A DNA stretch of 64,000 bases from Streptomyces tanashiensis. GTDB lineage: Bacteria; Actinomycetota; Actinomycetes; Streptomycetales; Streptomycetaceae. Positions 35,903 through 45,092 of this stretch are shown one piece after another. The notes beneath the pieces are model-generated. The model was not told the DNA's origin. It did not search any database and worked only from the letters and a program-made list of their open reading frames with translations. Made by a program: the position numbers and the translations under genes. Every line of letters starts with the position of its first letter. The stretch's first letter is position 1. The DNA lies in assembly GCF_014648895.1 (NCBI RefSeq), contig NZ_BMRZ01000005.1:359221-423220 (forward strand). Direction: 5' to 3'.

Positions 35903-36377
35903 GTGTGTCCCCCCGTGGATTCCCGAAGCGGTCAGCGTAGTGCGGGACGGCGTTCCGGGCGGCTCGGTTGCGTGACCCAGGTCCCATTCGGGGCGGGCCG
36001 CTGGTGACAAGGCGCACAGGGGATTTGAGGGGTACTAAGCGGGTTAGTCGCCACTATCAGTGGTGATTCGGGACGTTTAGGGATCAAGTGGGGGATCTTT
36101 GGTCCCCAGGGGTCCCGAACCGGGCGGTGTGCCGCGATTCGGGCGGTTCAGGACAGGCTCGACATGCGGATAAACCGGTTTCGTGAGGTTGTTTTGTCCG
36201 ATTTCGTGACGTGGCCGCAGGGCCGTCAAGGGCCTCATTCCCGTGGAGATCGCTACGACGTCATGTCGTAGATGGGGTGTTTTGGCCGGGCCGGGGGTCC
36301 GGGTTACCAAGGATGAGCAAGCCCGACGCAGAGCACCGTTCGCGTCGGGTCCCGTACTTCCCGGAGGTTTCCCCCGT
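35903..36377. other. 475-bp regulatory gap between the NACHT and M23 genes
   Basis: Non-coding and less GC-rich than its surroundings, particularly 36030-36220. It holds the NACHT promoter on the left and the peptidase leader on the right. A 7-bp inverted repeat CTACGAC/GTCGTAG with loop GTCAT lies at 36253-36271. A hairpin CCCGACGC/GCGTCGGG lies about 36328-36353, close to the GGAGG of the peptidase gene. TTTCGTGA occurs twice near 36178 and 36202. No known riboswitch pattern was recognised. Confidence 0.6.
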
Positions 36378-37061
36378 ATGTCGAAGCGCATGAACCCCGC
36401 CGCCCGTGTCACCGCCGTCGCTCTTGCCGCCGCCGGCCTGGGAGCGACGATGGTGGCCGGAGCTGGGTCCGCCTTCGCCGCCGAGGGCAAGGCCGTCACC
36501 GCCCCGGTCGCGCTGACCGCGTCCGCCGCCGTCGCCGCCCAGGCCGACGCCCAGGCCCACGTCGCCGCCCAGGTGAAGGCCGCCGTCGCCAAGGCCGCCG
36601 CTGTGAAGGCCACCCCCGTGAAGGCCGTCAAGAAGGCGACCCCGGCCTGGGTCAAGCCGGTCACCGCCTACGCCCTCAGCGCCTCCTTCAACCAGGGCGG
36701 CGCCATGTGGGCCCACAAGCACTCCGGCCAGGACTTCGCCGTCCCGGTCGGCACCCCGGTCAAGGCCGCGGGCGCCGGCACCGTCGTGAAGGCCGGCCCG
36801 AACGGCGGCGGCGACGGCCCCGCCTACGGCAACGCGATCGTCGTCAAGCACGCCAACGGCACGTACTCGCAGTACGCCCACCTGTCGAAGATCCAGGTCC
36901 ACATCGGCCAGAAGGTCGGCGCCGGCCAGCAGATCGCCCTCTCGGGCAACACCGGCAACTCCTCCGGCCCGCACCTGCACTTCGAGATCCGTACGACCCC
37001 GAACTACGGCTCCGCCGTGAACCCGATGGCCTTCCTGCGGTCCCACGGCGTCGGCGTCTGA
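36378..37061 (+). CDS. Secreted M23-family peptidoglycan endopeptidase
   Basis: 227 residues from ATG 36378 with GGAGG 10 bases upstream. Sec signal peptide ending ATMVAGAGSAFAAEG (cleavage after AFA). Then a 70-residue Ala/Lys/Val-rich linker and the LytM domain: FNQGGAMWAHKHSGQDFAVP (zinc His and Asp in HSGQDF), GNAIVVKHANGTYSQYAHLS and SGPHLHFEIRT (HxH zinc ligand). Cuts peptide cross-links in peptidoglycan outside the membrane. Ends 5 bp from the convergent tetR. Confidence 0.94.
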   Translation: MSKRMNPAARVTAVALAAAGLGATMVAGAGSAFAAEGKAVTAPVALTASAAVAAQADAQAHVAAQVKAAVAKAAAVKATPVKAVKKATPAWVKPVTAYALSASFNQGGAMWAHKHSGQDFAVPVGTPVKAAGAGTVVKAGPNGGGDGPAYGNAIVVKHANGTYSQYAHLSKIQVHIGQKVGAGQQIALSGNTGNSSGPHLHFEIRTTPNYGSAVNPMAFLRSHGVGV

Positions 37062-37066
37062 CCCGA

Positions 37067-37624
37067 CTACCGGCCCTCGTGGGCCCGGTCGATGAGATCG
37101 AGGGCGACCTCGAGGACAGCTTCGTGCTTCTCCTCGGGGTCGCCCTCGACGCGTTCCACGAAGAACGTGCCCGCGTGCAGCGTGAAGACCGCGCTGACGC
37201 AGCGGACCTTCTGCTCGATGGTGAAGTCCGGCTCCTGGAGGAACTCGGTGAGGGTGAGCACGCGCTCCTTGAAGGTGAGGCCGACGCTCAGCTCGCGCAC
37301 GGTGGCCTGGTTCTCCTGCATGAAGCGGAAGAGCGGGGCCGCGGCGAGCAGCGCCACCTGGTAGCGGCGGAGGGTCTCCCGCTTGATCTCCAGGGTCCGG
37401 GGCTGCTCCCGGGCCCAGTCGATCAGCTCGTCCATCGGCCGGGTCAGGTCCTCGAAGATCCCGACGAGGATGTCTTCCTTGGTCTTGAAGTGGTAGTAGA
37501 GCGCGGCCTTGGTGACGTCGAGGCGCTCCGCGATCTCACGCAGCGAGGTCTTCTCGTAGCCCTGCTCGGCGAAGAGTTCGAGAGCCACGTCCTGGATGCG
37601 CTGGCGGGTGTTGCCTCGGGCCAT
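37067..37624 (-). CDS. TetR-family repressor of the divergent MFS exporter
   Basis: 185 residues from ATG 37624 with GGAGAG upstream; the open frame continues to 37771 but that part lies in the operator region. HTH: QRIQDVALELFAEQGYEKTS, LREIAERLDVTKAALYYHFKTKEDIL cut at recognition helix TKAALYYHF. C-terminal ligand/dimer domain is helical. The gene faces an MFS exporter across a 24-bp inverted repeat, the classical arrangement of a drug-responsive repressor. Confidence 0.93.
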   Translation of the reverse strand: MARGNTRQRIQDVALELFAEQGYEKTSLREIAERLDVTKAALYYHFKTKEDILVGIFEDLTRPMDELIDWAREQPRTLEIKRETLRRYQVALLAAAPLFRFMQENQATVRELSVGLTFKERVLTLTEFLQEPDFTIEQKVRCVSAVFTLHAGTFFVERVEGDPEEKHEAVLEVALDLIDRAHEGR

Positions 37625-37648
37625 GGTTGCTCTCCACTTTCCACAAAA

Positions 37649-37717
37649 CTTACTTGACGCCCGGCTAGTTACCGGCCTACCGTCCTCAGTGTAGTAACTA
37701 GCCGGGCGGCAAGTAAG
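37649..37717. promoter_or_regulatory. Paired TetR operators in the tetR-MFS divergent promoter
   Basis: Two 24-bp arms (37649-37672 and 37694-37717) are inverted copies with a single mismatch. Each arm is itself an imperfect palindrome (core TTACTTG..CGGCTAGTTA; pattern TNACTNG-n-CNAGTNA), so each can bind one TetR dimer. Centres are 45 bp apart. The arms flank both transcription starts. Confidence 0.8.
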
Positions 37718-37725
37718 GGATCGAC

Positions 37726-39306
37726 ATGGCGAAGAAACAGAACGTTCAAGCAGCTCAGGGGGAGGCTGCACCGCAGCCGCGCAGCGTCCGCGTCGTCCTC
37801 CTCGCCCTCATGATCGCGCTGCTGCTCGCGATGCTGGACAACATGATCATCGGCACCGCGATGCCGACGATCGTCGGTGAGCTCGGCGGCCTGGAGCACC
37901 TCTCCTGGGTCGTCACCGCCTACACCCTGGCCACCGCCGCCTCCACCCCCCTCTGGGGCAAGCTCGGCGACATGTTCGGCCGCAAGGGCGTCTTCCTCAC
38001 CTCGATCGTGATCTTCCTGATCGGTTCGGCGCTCAGCGGCATGGCCCAGGACATGGGCCAGCTCATCGGCTTCCGCACCATCCAGGGCCTCGGCGCCGGC
38101 GGCCTCATGGTCGGCGTCATGGCGATCATCGGCGACCTGATCCCGCCCCGCGAGCGCGGCAAGTACCAGGGCCTGATGGCCGGCGTGATGGCCCTCGCCA
38201 TGATCGGCGGCCCCCTCGTCGGCGGCACCATCACCGACCACTGGGGCTGGCGCTGGTCCTTCTACATCAACCTGCCGCTCGGCATCGTCGCCCTCGCCAT
38301 GGTCACCACCGTCCTGCACCTGCCGAAGAAGCAGCGCGCCACGGGCACCCGGATCGACTTCCTCGGCGCCGCCCTGCTGACCGCCGGCATCACCGCGATC
38401 GTCCTCGTCACCACCTGGGGCGGCACGGAGTACGCCTGGGGCTCGGCCACCATCGTCGGCCTCGCGATCGGCGGTGCCGTCGCGCTCGCCGCCTTCCTCT
38501 TCGTCGAGACCCGGGCGAGCGACCCGATCATGCCGCTGCACATCTTCCGCAGCCGCAACTTCACCCTGATGTCCCTGATCGGCTTCATCACCGGCTTCGT
38601 GATGTTCGGCGCGGTCCTCTACCTGCCGATCTTCCAGCAGTCCGTCCAGGGCGCCTCGGCCACCAACTCCGGCCTGCTGCTCCTGCCGATGCTGCTGTCG
38701 ATGATGGTCGTCTCGCTGCTCGTCGGCCGCTTCACCACCAGCACCGGCAAGTACAAGATCTTCCCCATCGCGGGCGGCGCGCTCATGATGACCGGCCTCT
38801 TCCTGCTCTCCACGATGGACACCGGCACCTCGCGCCTCGTCTCCGGCGTCTGGATGGCCGTCCTCGGCGCCGGCATGGGCTTCCTCATGCAGATCACGAT
38901 GCTGGTCGCCCAGAACAGCGTGGAGATGAAGGACATGGGCGTCGCGTCCTCCTCCACCACCCTCTTCCGGACGCTCGGCTCCTCCTTCGGCGTCGCGATC
39001 ATGGGCGCGCTCTTCACCAGCCGCGTCCAGGACGACATGGCGTCCCGCGGTGGCGGCGGACTCACGGAGCGGACCGCGCAGCTCGACGCGGCGAGCCTCG
39101 CCAAGCTGCCGGCCGCGCTCCGCGAGGCCTACCAGCACGCGGTGGCCTCCGGCACCCACGGCGCCTTCCTGGTCGCCTCGGCCGTCGCCGTCCTCGGCTT
39201 CGTCCTCGCCTTCTTCGTCAAGGAGGTGGCGCTCCGCGGCGCCGGACCGGCCGCGGCCCCGAAGGCGGAGTCCGGCGACACCACGAAGGTCGCCGAGACC
39301 GTCTGA
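37726..39306 (+). CDS. MFS multidrug exporter, DHA2 family (14 TM)
   Basis: 526 residues. Proton-coupled efflux pump of the EmrB/QacA type. ATG 9 bp after the operator. Motif A GKLGDMFGRKGVF, motif C region GLMAGVMALAMIGGPLVGGTI, and DHA2-type LDNMIIGTAMPTIVGELG in TM1. Fourteen hydrophobic segments can be counted; the C-terminus is hydrophilic. The adjacent tetR implies induction by an exported drug-like substrate that cannot be named from sequence. Confidence 0.94.
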   Translation: MAKKQNVQAAQGEAAPQPRSVRVVLLALMIALLLAMLDNMIIGTAMPTIVGELGGLEHLSWVVTAYTLATAASTPLWGKLGDMFGRKGVFLTSIVIFLIGSALSGMAQDMGQLIGFRTIQGLGAGGLMVGVMAIIGDLIPPRERGKYQGLMAGVMALAMIGGPLVGGTITDHWGWRWSFYINLPLGIVALAMVTTVLHLPKKQRATGTRIDFLGAALLTAGITAIVLVTTWGGTEYAWGSATIVGLAIGGAVALAAFLFVETRASDPIMPLHIFRSRNFTLMSLIGFITGFVMFGAVLYLPIFQQSVQGASATNSGLLLLPMLLSMMVVSLLVGRFTTSTGKYKIFPIAGGALMMTGLFLLSTMDTGTSRLVSGVWMAVLGAGMGFLMQITMLVAQNSVEMKDMGVASSSTTLFRTLGSSFGVAIMGALFTSRVQDDMASRGGGGLTERTAQLDAASLAKLPAALREAYQHAVASGTHGAFLVASAVAVLGFVLAFFVKEVALRGAGPAAAPKAESGDTTKVAETV

Positions 39307-39318
39307 GACCGGCGGCAC

Positions 39319-39369
39319 GTACGGCGGAGGGGCCGGGTCCACGACATGGACCCGGCCCCTCCGCCGTAC
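39319..39369 (+). terminator. Long terminator hairpin after the MFS gene
   Basis: Perfect 23-bp stem (39319-39341 with 39347-39369) and five-base loop CGACA. No U-tract, as is common in Streptomyces. The CCGCCGTAC on its right arm recurs in the repeats that follow. Confidence 0.8.
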
Positions 39370-39374
39370 CTCCT

Positions 39375-39480
39375 CGCCCCGGGCCTTCCGTCGTACGTCT
39401 TCGCCCCGGGCCTTCCGTCGTACGTCTTCGCTCCGGCCCTTCGCCGTACCTCTCCGCCCGGCCCGCTCCGCCGTACCGCT
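39375..39480. repeat. 27-bp tandem repeats before the cseC stop
   Basis: Two perfect 27-bp units (39375-39401, 39402-39428; begin CGCCCCGGGCCTTCCGTCG), then two degenerate units (39429-39453, 39454-39480). The array fills the space between the MFS terminator and the cseC stop codon. Non-coding. Confidence 0.8.
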
Positions 39481-40796
39481 CAGTCCGGCATCCGCAGGAT
39501 CGGGAAGCTGCCCGTGTTCGTCGGCGCGTGGTCCGGCAGCCACAGCACCGCGATGGCGCCGCCCACCCCGTCCGGAGCCCCCTCCGCGGCCACGTTCCGG
39601 AAGGTCAGCCGGGCGCCGAGCACCCGGGCCTGGCCCGCCGCGATCGTCAGGCCCAGGCCGTGCCCCTGGCCCGCGCGGTCGCTCGTCCCCGTACGGAACC
39701 GGCTCGGGCCCTCCTTGAGGAGCGCCTCGGGGAAGCCCGGACCGTGGTCGCGGACCCGGACCACCCGGCCCTCGACGGTGACCTCGACCGGCGGCTTGCC
39801 GTGCTTGGCCGCGTTGGCGAGCAGATTGCCCAGGACGCGCTCCAGCCGGCGCGGGTCGGTGTTCACCCAGGACTCGTGCACGACCCGGACCACGACCTCC
39901 GGGTCCAGGGCCCGCACCCGCCGCTCCACGAACTCGCCCAGCGCGATCTCCTGGAGCTCGGCCCGCTCCGACGCGCTGTCCAGCCGGGCCACCTCCAGGA
40001 CGTCCTCGACCAGCGTCCGCATCGCCTGCGCCCGGTCCCGTACCAGCTCGGTCGGACGCCCCGGCGGCAGCAGCTCCGCCGCCGTGAGCAGCCCGGTGAC
40101 GGGGGTGCGCAGCTCGTGCGCGATGTCGGCGGTGACCCGGCGCTCGGCCTCGATCCGCTCGTTCAGCGCGTCGGTCAGGGCGTCCACCGCCCAGGCCAGG
40201 TCGTCGGTCTCGTCCCGTACGACCCCGCCGACCGCGTCCCGCACCCGGACGTCCGTATTGCCCTGCGCCACCCGGCCGGCCGCGACGGCGGCCTTCCGCA
40301 GCCGCCGCGAGAGCTGGCCGCCGATGAGCACGCCGAGCGCGCAGCCGCCGAAGACCACCGACACCGAGCCGATGACGAGGGCCCGGTCCAGATCGTTCAT
40401 GATCGTCGCGCTGCGGTCCGCGAAGGGGATGTGCAGCGACAGCACGTCGCCGTTGGCGAGCGGCACCGCCGCCCACACGTCCGGCGGCCCGCCGTGCCGG
40501 TGCTCCTGCACGTACGTCCCGCGCCGCTTGTCCCGCATCAGCTGGTCGAGCTGGGGCGGCAGCGCCGGATCGTTGATCTTCGTGCCGAAGCGGGGTTCCT
40601 TCGGCTTCGACGTCTCGTACATCCGCTGGGCGAAGAGCAGCCGTTCCATCTGCACCTCGCGCGCGTTGTCCAGCATGGAGATGCGGGCGGCGTTGTGCAC
40701 GACGATGCTCAGGGTGACCGCGATGAGGGCGCCGACCGCCGCGATGGCGACGGCGATCTTCCAGCGGACTCCGGTCCGCAGGGGGAGCAGCTTCAC
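39480..40796 (-). CDS. cseC: Sensor histidine kinase CseC
   Basis: 438 residues, GTG at 40796. Two transmembrane helices (WKIAVAIAAVGALIAVTLSIVV and ALVIGSVSVVFGGCALGVLIGG) flank an extracytoplasmic sensor domain. HAMP region, HisKA box TADIAHELRTPVTGLLTAAE, then HATPase with NLLANAAKHG (N), VRDHGPGFP (G1) and GHGLGLTIAAGQA (G2). Together with CseB it activates sigE when the cell envelope is damaged, as established in S. coelicolor. Order and orientation with cseB, cseA and sigE match that operon. Confidence 0.92.
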   Translation of the reverse strand: MKLLPLRTGVRWKIAVAIAAVGALIAVTLSIVVHNAARISMLDNAREVQMERLLFAQRMYETSKPKEPRFGTKINDPALPPQLDQLMRDKRRGTYVQEHRHGGPPDVWAAVPLANGDVLSLHIPFADRSATIMNDLDRALVIGSVSVVFGGCALGVLIGGQLSRRLRKAAVAAGRVAQGNTDVRVRDAVGGVVRDETDDLAWAVDALTDALNERIEAERRVTADIAHELRTPVTGLLTAAELLPPGRPTELVRDRAQAMRTLVEDVLEVARLDSASERAELQEIALGEFVERRVRALDPEVVVRVVHESWVNTDPRRLERVLGNLLANAAKHGKPPVEVTVEGRVVRVRDHGPGFPEALLKEGPSRFRTGTSDRAGQGHGLGLTIAAGQARVLGARLTFRNVAAEGAPDGVGGAIAVLWLPDHAPTNTGSFPILRMPD

Positions 40797-40837
40797 GGGC
40801 GCGGGCCCGTCTCGGGTGTCTGGTGGATCATGCCGGG

Positions 40838-41542
<705 letters not shown>

Positions 41543-41585
41543 CGTGCGTGCCCTTCGGGGTCGGTGCGTTCTCTCGGTCCACGGC

Positions 41586-42329
41586 TCAGTCGGCGGGGGG
41601 CTCGCTCGGCGCGGGCTCCGCGCCTTCCCCGTCGCCGACGGCCCGGCTGTAGTCGTTGTGCACCCAGTCGTGCTGGGTGAACCTGTTCCCCGACCAGCGG
41701 TAGGTGATCACGTCCTCGCCGGAGGGGTACGCGACCGGGTCCCCCTTCGCGTACACCTGCTTGGTGACGACGAGATCGCCCCGGTCGATCGTGGCGTAGA
41801 CCGCCGCGTCCTCGGCCATGAACACGTTCTCGTACCGGTTGCTCTGCTTGCGGTACACGTACGTGCCGATGCCGACGGCGTCGCCGCAGGTCATCACGTT
41901 GACGACGACGTCGGGTGCGGCGGAGTTCGTGAGGTTTCCGTAGGAGGCGTCCACCGGATAGGCGTCCGCGACGCACGGCTTCAGATCGGTCTTGAGCCGC
42001 TCACCGATCTTCGGGTCGCCCTTCAGGAGCGCGATCGGATCCACCCGCTCGGCCGTCCGCGGGCCGTCGTCGGCCGCGACGGAGGGGGTGGGCGCCGCGG
42101 CGGCGACCTCGTCGGTGCGGGCCGCGCCCTCGTCGCGGGAGCCGGTGCCGCCGGTGGAGCAGGCGGCCAGGGACAGCCCGACGGCGACGAGCCCGGCTGT
42201 CGCCGTGACGCTCGCCGCCGTGACGGTACGGCGCGAGCGGCGCCGCCCGGTCGCGTACCGGTCGTCGCCGCCCACACCGTGGTGGCCTTCGTGTCGTCTG
42301 CCGTCGGGTTCGCCGTCTAGGCCGCGCAC
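41586..42329 (-). CDS. cseA: Lipoprotein CseA, negative modulator of the SigE system
   Basis: 247 residues, GTG overlapping the last 13 bases of sigE. A long basic N-terminus (RYATGRRRSRRT) precedes a signal peptide and lipobox SLAACST. The mature part has two conserved Cys (KPCVADAYPV and VMTCGDAVG) likely forming a disulfide, and ends in VITYRWSGNRFTQHDWVHN. In S. coelicolor CseA is an extracytoplasmic lipoprotein whose loss raises sigE activity. Confidence 0.9.
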   Translation of the reverse strand: MRGLDGEPDGRRHEGHHGVGGDDRYATGRRRSRRTVTAASVTATAGLVAVGLSLAACSTGGTGSRDEGAARTDEVAAAAPTPSVAADDGPRTAERVDPIALLKGDPKIGERLKTDLKPCVADAYPVDASYGNLTNSAAPDVVVNVMTCGDAVGIGTYVYRKQSNRYENVFMAEDAAVYATIDRGDLVVTKQVYAKGDPVAYPSGEDVITYRWSGNRFTQHDWVHNDYSRAVGDGEGAEPAPSEPPAD

Positions 42330-42889
42330 CGCTCCCGCCCCCCTTCGTCGCCTCGTACGGTCGTCCGCTCCCCGGTCCGCCCCAGGGCACGGGCGTCGAG
42401 GTCACGGCTCTCCAGCTCCTGGCGGAGCCGGGCGAGCGCGCGGTGGAGCGTGGACTTCACCGTACCCGTCGACATGCCCAGCGCCGCCGCCGTCTCCTCC
42501 GTGCTCATCTGCTCCCAGTGACGCAGGACGACGACGCTGCGCTGCTTGGGCGCGAGGACCTTGAGGATGTCCATGAGGAGGGCGCGGTCGGCGTGCTGCT
42601 CGGTCGGGTCCTCGACGCTCGCGTCGGGCAGCTGCTCGGTGGGCACCTCTTCGAGCTTGCGGGAGCGCCACCACTCGGTGCGGGTGTTGATCATGACCCG
42701 GCGGAGGTAGGCGTCGGCGAGGGACTTGTCGGCGATGCCGTCCCAGCGGCCGTACGTACGGGCCAGCGCGGTCTGGAGGAGGTCCTGGGCGTCGACGGGG
42801 TCGGCCACGAGACGGCGGGCACTGCGCAGCAGCGCGTCCTGCCGCGTGCGTACGTACTCCTCGAAGTCGAGCACCTCGCCGTGCCTCAT
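42317..42889 (-). CDS. sigE: ECF sigma factor SigE
   Basis: 190 residues, ATG with GGAGGCGG upstream. Region 2: DPVDAQDLLQTALARTYGRW and LRRVMINTRTEWWR (-10 recognition). Region 4: KQRSVVVLRHWEQMSTEETA and GMSTGTVKSTLHRALARLR (-35 recognition). Controls cell-envelope stress genes. No anti-sigma factor gene is adjacent, as expected, since control is transcriptional through CseB/CseC. First gene of sigE-cseA-cseB-cseC. Confidence 0.96.
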   Translation of the reverse strand: MRHGEVLDFEEYVRTRQDALLRSARRLVADPVDAQDLLQTALARTYGRWDGIADKSLADAYLRRVMINTRTEWWRSRKLEEVPTEQLPDASVEDPTEQHADRALLMDILKVLAPKQRSVVVLRHWEQMSTEETAAALGMSTGTVKSTLHRALARLRQELESRDLDARALGRTGERTTVRGDEGGRERCAA

Positions 42890-43224
42890 CCGAACCGCCT
42901 CCGATCCCCGTGACCTGCTTCGTTCCTCGTGTCGTCGATGACGCTACGGAGCGGTTGTCACGGGGCTGTGCGGGGCAGCCGTCGGTGGACGCACGGCTAC
43001 CCATCGGTTGTGTAACAGCGGGGACGGAGAAGGTTTCGGCGGCGCGGTCCCGGGAGAGCGGGGCCCGGACCCGGGACCCCGGGCAGTGGCCCCGGCCCCT
43101 GACCCGTCCCCGGGACTGCGGGGAGGCGGTCCCGGACCCGTCCCCGGGACGGCGGGACGCCGGGAGGGCGTCCTCGGCCCCTGACCCGTCCCCGGGACAG
43201 CGGGAGGCGGGCCCGGTCCCGGTC
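42890..43224. repeat. sigE promoter region plus GC-rich imperfect tandem repeats
   Basis: A 335-bp gap. The right part (about 43040-43224) is a GC-rich array of imperfect repeats built on GACCCGTCCCCGGGACAGCG. The last unit merges with the mutY 3' end, whose GGACAGCGGGAGGCGG is repeated in the array. The left part, 42890-43030, should hold the CseB-dependent sigE promoter; TTGTCACGGGG near 42954 and ATCGGTTGTG near 43004 are unassigned. Confidence 0.6.
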
Positions 43225-44151
43225 TCAGGACAGCGGGAGGCGGTACCGGCCGCCGTCCAGCGGTTCGACGAGGCCGTCCGCGACCAGCCCGTCCAGGGCC
43301 CTGGCCCGCTGCACCGGCTCGTCCCAGACCATGTCCAGGTCCGCCTGCGCCACCGGGTCCGCGGACTCCCGCAGCACGGCGAGGAGCCGGCCGCGGACCT
43401 GACGGTCGGTCCCGGCGTACGTCTGGCCCCGTCGCGGCGGACCGTCGTGCGCCGGCTTCCCCGCGAGCCGCCAGGCGCACCGCTCGGCGATCGGGCAGCG
43501 CCCGCAGTCCTCGCTCTTCGCCGTGCAGACGAGCGCGCCCAGCTCCATGGAGGCGGCCGCCCAGCGGGACGCCTTCGTCTCGTCCTCCGGCAGCAGCGCG
43601 CGGGCGAGCCGCCGCTCGGCGGCCGTGGTCGCGTTCGGCGGGTACTGGACGCCGGTCGCCGCCCGCGCGAAGACCCGGCGCACATTGGTGTCCAGGACGG
43701 CGTGCCGCTGCCCGTACGCGAAGGAGGCCACCGCCGCCGCCGTGTACTCGCCGATGCCGGGCAGTGCGAGCAGCTGTCCGTGATCGCGGGGCACGTCGCC
43801 GTGGTGGCGTTCCGTTATGGCGACGGCCGCCGCGTGCAGCCGCAGCGCCCGGCGGGGGTAGCCGAGCCGGCCCCAGGCGCGGACCGCCTCGCCGGGGGCC
43901 TCGGCGGCCAGGTCGGCCGGGCGCGGCCAGCGCGCCAGCCACTGCTCGTACACCGGCAGGACGCGGACGACGGGGGTCTGCTGGAGCATGAACTCGCTGA
44001 CCATGACGCCCCAGGCACCGGCCTCGGGGCGGCGCCAGGGCAGGTCACGGGCGTGCCGGTCGAACCAGGCGAGGACGGGCCCGTGGAGTGCGGCGGGGAG
44101 CGCCGGGTCGACGGGGGCCTCGGAAGTCGGGGGAGTGTCGATGGAAGTCAT
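43225..44151 (-). CDS. mutY: A/G-specific adenine glycosylase MutY (short form)
   Basis: 308 residues. Removes adenine mispaired with 8-oxoguanine. Catalytic Glu in SEFMLQQTPVVRVLPVY, HhH LPGIGEYTAAAVASFAYG, catalytic Asp in AVLDTNVRRVFAR, and [4Fe-4S] ligands in CTAKSEDCGRCPIAERC (CX6-7CX2CX5C). The C-terminal region after residue 240 is short and lacks a clear MutT-like 8-oxoG recognition domain. The gene end is repeated in the downstream GC-rich array. Confidence 0.95.
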   Translation of the reverse strand: MTSIDTPPTSEAPVDPALPAALHGPVLAWFDRHARDLPWRRPEAGAWGVMVSEFMLQQTPVVRVLPVYEQWLARWPRPADLAAEAPGEAVRAWGRLGYPRRALRLHAAAVAITERHHGDVPRDHGQLLALPGIGEYTAAAVASFAYGQRHAVLDTNVRRVFARAATGVQYPPNATTAAERRLARALLPEDETKASRWAAASMELGALVCTAKSEDCGRCPIAERCAWRLAGKPAHDGPPRRGQTYAGTDRQVRGRLLAVLRESADPVAQADLDMVWDEPVQRARALDGLVADGLVEPLDGGRYRLPLS

Positions 44152-44184
44152 GGCACCCCCGATCCTGGCACGTCCGGGGCGGGA

Positions 44185-44868
44185 TCAGTACGCGCCGTGA
44201 CGTGCGCGCGAGCGTCGCTCGGAGTGCGCGGGAGCGTGCGCGGAGGCGTGCGCACTCGGCCCGCGCCCCGCGCACCACACCACGGCCGAGCTCCGGCTCG
44301 ACCGCGCCGTCTCCACCAGCGACCGTACGGGCCGCTCCGCGAGCCGCATCACGAGGAACGCGACCAGGGCGCCGACCAGCAGGCCCACGGTCACGTCGTG
44401 CGGGTAGTGGACGCCGACGAAGACCCGGGAGAAGGCCATGAGCAGCGCCATCGGGACGGTCAGCCAGACGATCCCGCGCCAGGACAGGGCGAGCGCGATC
44501 GCGGCGGCGCCGGCGATGGCCGAGTGGTTGCTGGGGAAGGACCAGTCGCCGTGCGGCGGGCAGGCGACGAGCGACACGGGCGCGCCGGCGACCGCGCGGC
44601 ACGGACGTTCCTCGTCGATCAGCGACTTCAGCGCCTCGCTCACCACGTAGCCGAAGCCGGTGGCGACCGGGGCGAGCAGCGCGAGCGCCATCGCCCGACT
44701 CGAACCCTCCCGGGAGCGCCACCAGCCGACGAGGAACAGCACGCCGAAGAGCAGCAGCCCGAGCTCCGTCCACACCTCGGCGAGCCACTGGAACCAGTGC
44801 GGCGTGGAGTGGGCGAAGTCGGCGACGTCGAGATACAGACGGTCGGAGAGGTCGAGAAGGGTGTTCAT
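44185..44868 (-). CDS. PAP2-family membrane phosphatase
   Basis: 227 residues with about six transmembrane helices. Phosphatase signature split over three motifs: KSLIDEERPC, PSNHSAIAG and SRVFVGVHYPHDV (catalytic His). Acts on lipid or prenyl pyrophosphates at the outer membrane face; undecaprenyl-diphosphate recycling or phosphatidate are both possible. The C-terminal tail is Ser/Arg/His-rich (SAHASAHAPAHSERRSR). Confidence 0.9.
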   Translation of the reverse strand: MNTLLDLSDRLYLDVADFAHSTPHWFQWLAEVWTELGLLLFGVLFLVGWWRSREGSSRAMALALLAPVATGFGYVVSEALKSLIDEERPCRAVAGAPVSLVACPPHGDWSFPSNHSAIAGAAAIALALSWRGIVWLTVPMALLMAFSRVFVGVHYPHDVTVGLLVGALVAFLVMRLAERPVRSLVETARSSRSSAVVWCAGRGPSAHASAHAPAHSERRSRARHGAY

Positions 44869-45092
44869 GGTGCACGACGCTAACCGGAATCCGGAGTCCG
44901 CCGCCCCGGGCCAACGGCCAGAACGACCCCCGACGAAAGTGGGGGGTTGCGATTCGCGCCGGTTCCCTACGGTTTCAGGCGGGGTTCCGGGAAAAGTTCC
45001 CGGAACCGACGGATGTGATCATCGGCAAAACTTGAGGTCTCGGGCGGCGGGTGGGGCGGGAGTTGGGCCGGATCTCTCGTAAGGTTCGGGTC

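Noticed and set aside
36010..36377. ydaO-type c-di-AMP riboswitch before the M23 gene
   Set aside because: The conserved GGGGTGAAT and GACAGCTAACC-type segments of that riboswitch are not present, although AAGGATGAGCA looked similar at first.
37669..40476. 935-codon minus-strand frame over the MFS gene and cseC
   Set aside because: Out-of-frame shadow; the MFS and CseC frames carry all conserved motifs.
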